Part shown: piece after piece, positions 55,927-64,000 of the stretch
How the letters are laid out: every line of letters starts with the position of its first letter
Position numbering within the stretch: position 1 is the stretch's first letter
From: Phialophora verrucosa
Taxonomy: Eukaryota; Ascomycota; Eurotiomycetes; Chaetothyriales; Herpotrichiellaceae
DNA: 64,000 nt
Reading direction: 5' to 3'
Assembly: GCA_002099365.1 (NCBI GenBank)
Contig: MSED01000015.1
Span: 1,922,001-1,986,000 of the forward strand
Program-made: the position numbers and the translations under genes
The notes under the pieces: model-generated
Told to the model about the DNA's origin: nothing
Seen by the model: only the letters and a program-made list of their open reading frames with translations
Databases searched by the model: none

Positions 55927-56863
55927 CTTGCCTGCAGGGGATGGAAAGCGTAGTGTAGGACGCTCAACGCCAACACAGAGTAAAATGGGAAGCGATGCTA
56001 GAGGGGATGCAAAATGAAGGCGACATGGAAGATATATCAATATTCAATGCATGAATCATTCGTGAATATAACAAGCAAAGAATAAGCTTTACGAGCTTAT
56101 CTGTGGCTTCCATGTGGCTTGCGCTCTTGCAACTGTGTAGATCAAGTCAATCCTGCCCAATAGGCACAAAGATGAGAGGCCGTTATCGCGGTAGGGTGCC
56201 AGTCTCCGAGAGCAAATAATCCACTGTGAGGGTTTCAGCAGTTGACAAGGAGATCGCCGTCGGCCAAACTCATGGCCCAACCCAGTCCCCAGGTCCTGAA
56301 CTATACACCGTGGTCAATTTGAAGCTCGAGCGTGTTGGCAGACGTCGAGTGTGTTGGGTGATGCTAGGGAGTCAGGGTGATTGATAGCCATGGCCTCGGT
56401 GAAGGTTTGAGGTGTTCCGCGAATCCGTTGGTGGCGCAGGTGCCACTTTTTGAAGAGCGAAGACCAGCAATCCGCGTCCCGAGAGAATGGCATTCAAATA
56501 CTTCGTGGGTACTCTGTACGAGTACTCGTAGATGCGAAAGACATCGATGTCACCCGAGCTCGAACCAGGGGGATCGACAACTTGGTAAAACAAGGGCTTG
56601 AAGGAGCTGGGAATCTCATGCGGAATTGTCCGCTGTCCGTCCCTCCATTTCTGCGCTCCCGGGGGTGCAGAGCTCTTTCTGGCAGCTACTGTATCTTTGG
56701 AGAGAGAAATCCCATCGTCGACAGACATGACGAGGCCAATACGGAAGGGCTGACCTGCTCAGGTGCTTGTGATATCGAGTGTGAACGCTCGCTCTTCTCC
56801 GAGCTCGACTTGCAAACAGCACATGCGCCACATGCTCTGTACGCCTTCAGGCGAGGGTCGACG
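55927..56863. other. Intergenic between permease and SDR relic
   Basis: Contains the permease promoter (55927 onward). A 118-codon minus frame at 56372-56728 starts with ATG but matches nothing I know. It directly follows the degraded SDR and may be part of the same decayed locus. Confidence 0.4.
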
Positions 56864-57345
56864 ACTTTGGTGCGTTGCGTTCTCGTACATCTCCCCCAGT
56901 GCACCGTACCAAGCATCAATCACTGCACCCGCTGGTCCTGGGGCAAGCCTGTGAAATGCGGCAGGAACGCTCATGACATGTGCATTGGTCCTCGGATATT
57001 GTTGTCGATTTCCTGGTCCTCTCGGCTCAGGTCAAAGCCATATTCTGGCTTCTCCCCAATCCTTGGGAACTGGAACGGTCTTTGCACGCCAGCATTGTTG
57101 ACCAGGCAGTTGACGTCCGGATGGGACTTGAGTATCTGTTCGACGGTGCTTGGAATTGCTTTGATGTCGCCCGTGTCGAGGACATAGTATCCAGCAGCAT
57201 TGATCTAGGAGGCTGTCGATTTCAAGCTTGACTCACTGCGTCCGATCAGGAGGGCCTTCTTGCCTGCGCGTATGAATGATTCCGCTATTTCTTTACCGAG
57301 CCCAGAATTGTCGCCAGTTATGACGGCTGCTTCGATGAGTGACAT
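56864..57345 (-). pseudogene. Short-chain dehydrogenase pseudogene
   Basis: From ATG 57345 the frame gives the SDR nucleotide-binding start (VITGDNSGLGKEIAESFI), then an in-frame TAG at 57205-57207. The same frame goes on through VLDTGDIKAIPSTVEQI and the SDR motif CLVNNAGVQRPFQFP, to TGA codons at 56971-56973 and 56920-56922. A C-terminal family piece (GAVIDAWYGALGEMYENAT) follows at once in another frame. The middle part with the catalytic Tyr-x3-Lys is missing, so there is an internal deletion as well. A working enzyme would be an NAD(P)-dependent oxidoreductase of unknown substrate. No splice sites can rescue it: the only candidate around the first stop is 32 nt long. Confidence 0.8.
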
Positions 57346-57891
57346 AGTTGATTCCGACATCCTGCCATCTCTACAAGGCTACGGAAAGCGACGGTTGAAC
57401 TGTCTGTGATAAGACTTTGACGCGTCAACAAGGGGTTTGTTCCTTCATGGCTGGATACCGCCTTCTGGTTCTTCCGCTTTCTGAGTACTGAATTTTCTTC
57501 TCGGATTGTTGGCTTGTTCCTGTGACCAAGGATAACGAATTGACTTCGGCCCTCAGCCTTGCAAGGTTGTGTCGAGGCTCGAGATGGACAGAACTTACAC
57601 TTCAAACCTTGACGCTATGCTTGGCAGTCGCTGGTCACGATGGCTTGCAAGGTATTGCACGGCTGAAATGTTACAACCTTCACATGAAGTTACGTATGTC
57701 TACGAGCTCAGTACTATCTTGAGTACCATCATTGGCGGCATATACGACGCCGCTCGTACTAATAGCGCTCGAAATGTGACCGCGGCAGAACCAAAGACGC
57801 TGCATTCTTGTAACTCGAAAGCTGCCTGCATCGTCCTCTAAGCTAGAGAGGACGGCTCTGGTCTGTCACCTGCCTCTCTCTCTCCCTCTCT
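57346..57891. other. Intergenic, no gene seen
   Basis: 546 bp upstream of the SDR relic and downstream of the FHA kinase. A CT-rich run (TCTCTCTCTCCCTCTCTCT) is near 57874-57892. Nothing else is recognised. Confidence 0.5.
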
Positions 57892-60720
57892 CTATCGTGG
57901 GAGATATAACTTCGTTGGTTGAAGGCTTGGATTCATAGTTGTCGCAGAAGCGGGCACTTGGACCATGGGCAAGCGGTGTCTTGGGAGGCGAGGTTCATTC
58001 TCACTGTCGTCTCCTGCCAAATCGTAAATTGACCGGCGTCGTGCCTTGCGATCCCGGAGTTGTTCTTCGGTATCCGTATCCTCAGCGAGATCAAAGGCAG
58101 AGGACCCTCGACGTTTCTTGAACTTGGGCATCACAAAACCCGTTGGTGGTCTCCTCTTAAGCTCGCCGCTGCTGTGTGGTGGCCCGCTAGAGGAACTCGC
58201 ATCTGAGTCACCGTCGCTTTGGGCAGGGGGAAAATGCTTGGTCGAATTCTTGATTTTGGGTGTTGCGGGAGGCTTCATAGTAACGACAGCGGCAGGTCCG
58301 TCTGGGCATACTGTTGATGCATGCTCAACTGCTGAAACAGTGGTTGGCATTGAACTTGACGACGATGGGAAACGTGTCGCCGTTATTGGATACTCGGAGG
58401 GGAGCACGTTTCGAAGTTTTGGAGTCGGTAGTCGTACTGCGGCCCGGCCTTCTCCAGAGCTCTGGTGGCCATCTTGTTGGATCTTCTGTGCCGAAGGAAT
58501 GGCGCATTTCAAACGCTCTTCTGAATACCCACTGGAAAGTTCCGCTAATGGTTCAGAGGACTGTCTGATCGGAAGAGGTTCAGGAAGCGCTCTAGCACTT
58601 CGGCAAGGCCCTGTTGTTGTTGTTGGTGTCGTTGTCTCTGTACATAGAGAAGAAGCTGGCTGGCGGGTCGGTGACATCGACTTGGCTCGGATGCGCAGAC
58701 GAGCTGCAGAAGTTGGCCACGACGTCTCTATTGAAGACAGGACTTCCTCCGAGAGCCCCCTACTCGGACTTCTCGAGGGCCACAGGCTTTGGTGCATCTG
58801 CCTGGGAAATGGCTTATATGGCGGCTCGATCGGGGGGCGAACACGCCTCTTGCTTCTCCTGGATGGTTTGAGAAAGGCTTTGGAGCAGTCTAGGTCTCTG
58901 ATGGAGCCGCTATCCTGAAACTCGACGATATTTGGCCTTGGAACCGGTGGTCGCCAATGCTTGATAGTCCGCTGATACAAGTCCTCGAAGTCGTGCTTGT
59001 GGACTTCATTATGGAACCACGAGTGCCGAAGGGCTTCTTCTGCTGTCAATCTTGCTTCTTCTTCCAGCACCAGAAGCTTTTCGACAAATTCCTTGGGGCG
59101 CTGCCGAACCGCTTGCCACTCTTTTGAGTTGCGAAGAAAGTCGAGATTGCAGTCTCTTGCAAGCTTTTCGGAGTATGTGTTCGTATTAGAGTCACAGAAA
59201 GCTATTCCTCCCGTCAGGAGGACGACTGTAACACATCCAACGGCCCACATATCCACAGATCGTGTATAACCTGATCTTTCCGGTTCAACGCTTGCTTTCA
59301 GGTAACCCAGAACCTCGCTGCTGAATTATTAGCAGCCGATGCGTTAAGAGCAGCGGCAAGACGTACGGTGCAGCGTATTCATGAGTGCCAATGACCGACG
59401 ACATGCGATGCTGCCTATTCTCGATTCTCCTGGCTGCACCAAAATCTGTCAGGACGATTCGGCATCCTGCAGCCAGACTTGTCATGAGAACGTTGTCAGG
59501 TTTGATATCACGGTGAACTATGTTCTTGCTGTGCAGGAACGACAGCGCCACCAAGATCTGGCGGACTATGACCGCTGCCTCAACTTCAAGTAGCTTGCCA
59601 TTTTTCGATTCGATGTATGAGAACAAATCGCCGGCCGTGACGATCTCTTGCATGATATACCTGTCCCGTCAGCGATATACAGTCTAGGTCTTGATCTTCT
59701 CACATGGTATTGTCTGAGATATAAACCTTCTCGATGCCAATGATGTTTGGCTGGGTGTCAGGGTCAGTCTTGGACCAGACGGTATGCTCTGTCTCCTTAC
59801 GTGACTAATGGATGCAAGTATTTCAACCTCACGATAATACTTGCTGAGTTGTCTTTCGAGGGCGTCTTTCCTCTTTTGCTGAATTGCCCACGCCTTGAGT
59901 CTGCGGACCTGCGCACGGTTATCAATGTCTTCGGCTGCAACAGGCTGATCTGCTCTTCCAATTTTAGTCTGCGCTCCTGGCATAAGCACTCGCAGATCGA
60001 CAACTTTGCATGCAACTTGGTGTCGGGTGGTTTGCTCAATTGCCATGAATACCCTGCCAAACGCGCCAGAACCGAGTAGTCTGTCGCTTAACGTGTAATA
60101 TTTGCGGAATTTCTAGCCCTGTCAGAATGGGCAACAAAGCAGCTGCTCGAAACCATACCGCCATCTCAGTCTCTTGTATGTAGTCGAACGTCTCAGGAGG
60201 GCGAGTGGACCCCATAGCCGTGAAGACGAGGTATGTTCGGCGGCTCAGCTTCAAAGTATCTTGGTCGCTAAGCAGAAAGCCTCCATTTCCCTTCCCGATA
60301 AAGGAGCCGTTCCAAAAGGTGCCATTCAGTGACAAGTCTTCCGCATAGACGAGATTTTCAACATCGGTTGGCTCATCATCCTCATACACAACGGTGTAGA
60401 TTCTGAGGTGGCGTTTCGAAAGGTAGGGATCATTGAGCACATAATGGCTGGCGTGTAAGTAGTATTCAAATAGAGAGGATGCTATCCTTACCAGCGGCTC
60501 TCGTCACGGCCAATGATAATCTCACGATTTGGGTAGATCTCCCTTCCTACAAATGGCTAGTATGACCAGAGACAGAATCGTTTTCGACAACGGCTGCAAA
60601 CCCACTGCCCAGTACTTTACCGGTGTGATCCTTGTGGGTGAGGACTCCGGCGGGGCCTGCAGTGACTGAAGAAGATAAGGTGCTGGCGAGACGACGGACA
60701 CCAGAGAGAGGGAGCGTCAT
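57892..60720 (-). CDS. FHA-domain protein kinase, Mek1/Chk2 type
   Basis: Seven exons, complement(join(57892..59317,59367..59660,59704..59750,59801..60112,60159..60447,60492..60546,60621..60720)), give 840 aa. Introns are 43-74 nt. The FHA domain (~35-125) has GRDESRCHYVLNDPYLSKRH and the DLSLNGTFWNG loop. The kinase follows: GSGAFG loop, VACKVV lysine, HRDIKPDN, TDFGAA, APE restored by splicing, and DMWAVGC. About 55 residues, more than usual, separate the lysine from the alpha-C glutamate. The tail of ~400 residues is Ser/Pro/Arg-rich. Yeast relatives Mek1 and Rad53 act in meiotic recombination and DNA-damage checkpoints; a Mek1-type role fits best. The first exon is the least sure, since an upstream exon could replace ATG 60720. 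Confidence 0.87.
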
Positions 60721-61173
60721 CAGGAAAAAGCAAGGAATCAGGTCAGTAAGGCAGAAAAGGAAAGTTGAACCCGAACACAGATAAGAACGTTGGAAATGAC
60801 AAGCTTGCGAGAACATAAAGAAAGAGACACAGACCAACCCGGCTATCACAGAGTACCTTCTTGTACCATAATTGACATGCCTGGCACTCGGAGGAGAAGA
60901 TATCAGGAAGGTGCTGTTCCAAAACTGCCAACTTGTATTTTAGAACCTCATCCTGGGACGGGCGTGACCGATGACCGCATCAAGGACTAGCGCAGACAAA
61001 CACGCCAAGCCACTCTCGAGCTCCGACGCACAAGAAGAATTCCCCGCACAATGCTCTCATTGAACTTCACCATCTCATCTAGCAACCTCATCTGCCAAAC
61101 GATCTGTACGTTTCCTTCCGCAAACACTCTCGTTCGAGCTCTACTGACAAACCTCAGTCGATTCTAATTGAAG
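60721..61173. promoter_or_regulatory. Divergent kinase/eL41 promoter with a probable 5' UTR intron
   Basis: 453 bp between the two start codons. A GTACGT donor at 61106, a CTGAC branch and a CTCAG acceptor ending at 61157 define a likely 52-nt intron in the eL41 leader, common for fungal ribosomal-protein genes. If the kinase has an extra 5' exon it would also lie here. Confidence 0.5.
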
Positions 61174-61305
61174 ATGAGAGCCAAGTGGAGAAAGAAGCGA
61201 GTCCGTCGCCTCAAGCGTAAGAGGCGCAAGACGAGAGCCCGCAGGTACGATTTGAGGCTTGCCCATTCATCCTGACCAGTTCTAATCTCTTTCCACAGCA
61301 AGTAA
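61174..61305 (+). CDS. RPL41: Ribosomal protein eL41 (25 aa)
   Basis: Two exons, join(61174..61244,61299..61305). The product is MRAKWRKKRVRRLKRKRRKT plus ARSK, 25 residues of nearly pure Arg/Lys and the standard length of eukaryotic eL41, a peptide bridging the ribosomal subunits. The 54-nt intron has a GTACGA donor, a CTGACC branch and a CCACAG acceptor; joining AG with C gives Ser, then Lys and TAA. The last coding exon has only seven bases. The gene is too short for ordinary ORF searches but is fully supported by sequence identity to the family. Confidence 0.97.
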
Positions 61306-62067
61306 TCGCGTTAACTGCTCCATCACATCCTCCCTCTCGACCAATGTCAATGAATCTTCAACGTACAGCTAGTTCTCGAAGCTCCGAGCATCACCAGCAG
61401 CTAGCCCATCGACCATAATCAACTTCGGCGGCGTGTTATTCAATCGCTATGGAGGAATCCTGGTCTACGAAGTATCGGCCTTACCATAATCGTGGTGTCA
61501 TATCTATGATATCCGTGTAAGAGGAGTGGAGGATGGTCAAGTCTCAATGGAGCTTTATGACGGATTGCTTATGATGTCTGGGACATTCTTGGAGGATACT
61601 GCACGCAGGGTTCCTCAGACGAATGCACATATGTCTTCAGACTCCGGCACATCTCAAAAGCAGAGCTCTTTACGCGAAAGAAAGATCGTCCATTGTCGTC
61701 ACAGCTGACGACGGCTACTTCATGACATAGATAGTCAATACGATCAACTGGGCTCTGCGTACCTCTTCTCGTGGTGAACCTGCAACGCCCCTTAGTCCAG
61801 CCGTCTTGGAAATTGCTACGCTTGTTCTTCATCTTGCGTCTTCATATACTGTAGCTGTCCTAGACGTCTGCTGTATGTCCGTCCGACTCCGACCGGGCTA
61901 CACTGGGAGAGAAGTTCTGGTTGTGATGTCAATTCCGCACCTCAGCCGGCAAAACTTCGGAATTGTACAGAGAAATTTCTTGGTGAACTTCACGATGCCG
62001 GCCTCTCTGCGTCCCGCTTCCATTTTCACGACTGCCCTACAACAACTCTCAGCACAAACTTGACAAG
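61306..62067. other. Intergenic, no gene seen
   Basis: 762 bp between eL41 and RPA49. It holds the eL41 3' UTR and the RPA49 promoter. Frames of 60-87 codons lack motifs. Confidence 0.55.
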
Positions 62068-63546
62068 ATGGTAGGAAAGAAGAGGAAGGCGGCCCCGACT
62101 GAGGCTGCGGCCGAGGGCGAAAGACCTTCCAAGAAGGCGCAAACTGGCACTGTAAAGGTTACCCACCTCGGCGGACCAGACGTTGCAAAACCAGTCGTCG
62201 GTATGCACCTGGACAGTCCTAACAGTCGAGGCTCGAGCTAATCACCGGTAGTAACCTCTCCTGGTGTGGCGCTTCCATCAGATCTCGTGTTCACTGGCTA
62301 TTCTAAGAAAGAGGCAAGTGGAAGGTCAAGCATCGTCCTACAGTCTTCCGAACATCCCACCATAGATTATGTCGCAACCGAGAGCGGCACGACCGAGGCT
62401 ACCGAGAAACACCTAAAGCACTACGTCGCCATATTTGATCCAGCGTCAAACAAGCTCAAAGTCATAGAAGCCAAAAAATTGACAGTGAGGAGCACTGTCC
62501 GCATCCCAGACAGAGAAAGTGAGGATGAGGAGGAAGATGCAGAGGAAGTCAAACCCACGCCATCGTCTCGCGCAGCCTTGACTCAAGCTTTTGGCACAAA
62601 GAAGTCAAAACGAGCAGTCGCGTCTATGGCAGAAAACCGACTACTGGCGCGCGACGGCGAAACCGACAACCCTGTCTCTGCTGCGATCCTCAACTCGATC
62701 AATGGAGGAGAAGACGATGAGGCAGAGGCCGGCTTCGCTTCATCGCTCACAGCACGAGCCAACAAACCTCTGCCCGCGGCCAACCTAGACACCGACGACA
62801 TCTCCAAAGTGTACGACCTCTCCCAGCTCGTCCATCCCGGCCCCTGGCAAACAACGCTGTCGCAGATGCAAATTGCCTTCTGGAGGGACTGCCTCCAAAA
62901 AAACAAACCCATCCCCACCAGCCTGCGCTTCATAGCTACGCGCATCGGCTACATAGGCCAGAAACACCTCAAAGACCCGGAAAACACCGAAATCCTCCAG
63001 AAACTCCAACTCCTGCGATACATCCAGCTCCTGGCCGAAATCCACAAGTACGTCTCCCACCAAAACAGTCGCAGACCCATGCTACCCGTAGAGAAGTGGC
63101 CGCAAGGAACAACCACGGACACGGCCCTTTCCACCGCCTTCAAAGCAAGACTCGTCTCCCACTTTTTCCCAAGCAGGACTCCCACTGTCTTCGCCAAAAC
63201 TCTACTTACCGCCACGATCCTGGCATTGACCTTGCACATCCCTCCCCCGAAATTCACTCCCGGCGACACACCAAGCATGCTCTTCACGGAGCCCAGCGAA
63301 ATCACGCTCGACCTCGGCGTCCCCGCTGCAGAAATCAACAAACTGTACCGAGAGCTAGGCTGTAAGATGGAGAGCATGACCGACGGCGAATTGAGCAGGT
63401 ACGGGTGGAATAAGATAGCCTCACCAGCGAAGAAGGTCGACCAGGAGACAGGCCAGGTCGTCAGGGTGCCGAAGCCCAAGTTCGCGAAGTTGAGGTTCCC
63501 GATCGACTTCCCCAAAGTCAGTGCGGGCAGACCAGGAAGGAGGTAG
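62068..63546 (+). CDS. RPA49: RNA polymerase I subunit RPA49
   Basis: Two exons, join(62068..62200,62252..63546), give 475 aa. The 51-nt intron (GTATGC donor, GGTAG acceptor) is joined in phase 1 and yields AKPVVVTSPGVALPSDLVFTGY. The N-terminal basic patch (MVGKKRKAAP) is followed by the dimerisation domain that pairs with RPA34.5 (~15-120), an acidic linker (SEDEEEDAEE), and the C-terminal tandem winged-helix domain (~185-465), which includes YIGQKHLKDPENTEILQKLQ. RPA49 stabilises Pol I initiation and elongation on rDNA in the nucleolus. The gene is complete and ends in TAG at 63546. Confidence 0.93.
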
Positions 63547-64000
63547 ATTGCTTTGGCGAGCAGGAGCTCCAGCAATGACGAACGACGAGGTTAACGATGA
63601 CCAACGAGGTCGAACGGACCTTTTGGATCGTGTGATACGACAATATGACATAACTTGATGGGCTTGCTTGTCGATGGGAGAACTACATAAGCTGTCAAAT
63701 GGCATTGAGATGTGTTAACTTGGCTGTTGTCGGCGCCCGAGATCAAGTCCGATCAAACCACTGAAGAGACCAAAGTCGTCATTTCACTTTTCGCTCCTGT
63801 GCGATAATGGCGGCGTGCACCCTATTTATTCACAGTACTGTGTGTAACGTTGCGCGCCCTGAGTTCAACCGAAGAGATGCGTAGTTCCTGGGGCGTTGTC
63901 GATCTCCACCATCGTCACCATCATCAGCAAAAACCCCACTAGCAATCGAACAAAAAGTACGTTGGAAGTCAGGGTACCATCTATATCGGGTGGGCGTGAA
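63547..64000. other. Downstream flank, no gene seen
   Basis: 454 bp after RPA49 to the window edge. Only short frames and CCATCATC-like trinucleotides near 63905-63930. A gene could start beyond the edge. Confidence 0.5.

Noticed and set aside
56560..56590. Sequence resembling a tRNA B-box on the minus strand
   Set aside because: No matching A-box, acceptor stem or cloverleaf could be drawn; no tRNA gene is supported in the window.
56450..57187. 245-codon plus-strand frame
   Set aside because: Antisense to the SDR relic; no motifs of its own.
57206..57240. Possible 32-nt intron around the first SDR stop (GTGAGT to CTAG)
   Set aside because: Too short for splicing in this genome, removal would shift the frame away from the downstream SDR motifs, and the later stops remain.

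Overview
The window looks like nuclear DNA of a filamentous ascomycete (Pezizomycotina). Genes lie about 2.5 kb apart on both strands. Nearly all introns are 43-78 nt, with GT donors, a CTNAC-like branch point and AG acceptors. The families present include a fungal NACHT protein, a ferrochelatase with C-terminal cluster cysteines, glycogenin with a long tail and a GPI-type yapsin. A finer placement, such as Dothideomycetes, is only a guess. I rebuilt the gene models by joining exons at splice sites that keep frame and restore conserved protein motifs. I found no tRNA, rRNA or intact transposon.

Left part (1-22.2 kb): the C-terminal part of a PPR-like protein cut by the window edge; a minisatellite; a NACHT (NLR-type) protein; a steryl-ester-hydrolase-type lipase; Ku70, divergent from ferrochelatase (HEM15); the INO80 chromatin-remodelling ATPase; a small parvulin (PIN4/Par14 type); and a Cys-rich coiled-coil protein ending 29 bp from the parvulin.

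Middle (22.2-36 kb) is gene-poor and carries most of the lineage-specific material: a 2.6-kb stretch without a recognisable gene, a CYSTM stress-type mini-protein, a small two-TM protein next to a short dispersed copy of the minisatellite motif, an epoxide-hydrolase-like enzyme, three small single-pass membrane ORFs on one strand, a membrane protein with a signal peptide, and a ferric-reductase-type flavocytochrome.

Right part (36-64 kb) returns to conserved genes: glycogenin (6 exons), a HIRAN-SNF2-RING helicase (HLTF/Rad5 type), RIX1, YPP1, a yapsin-type aspartic protease, an APC permease (5 exons), a decayed short-chain dehydrogenase, an FHA-kinase of Mek1/Chk2 type (7 exons), ribosomal protein eL41 (25 aa), and RNA polymerase I subunit RPA49.

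The genes do not form one pathway or a biosynthetic cluster. Loose themes are genome maintenance (Ku70, INO80, HLTF/Rad5-like, Mek1-like), ribosome production (RIX1, eL41, RPA49) and iron/heme (HEM15, ferric reductase, 21 kb apart). The less ordinary items are the minisatellite with a separate two-unit copy, the group of small membrane ORFs near 30-31.7 kb, the NACHT protein without visible C-terminal repeats, the SDR pseudogene, and several odd splicing features.
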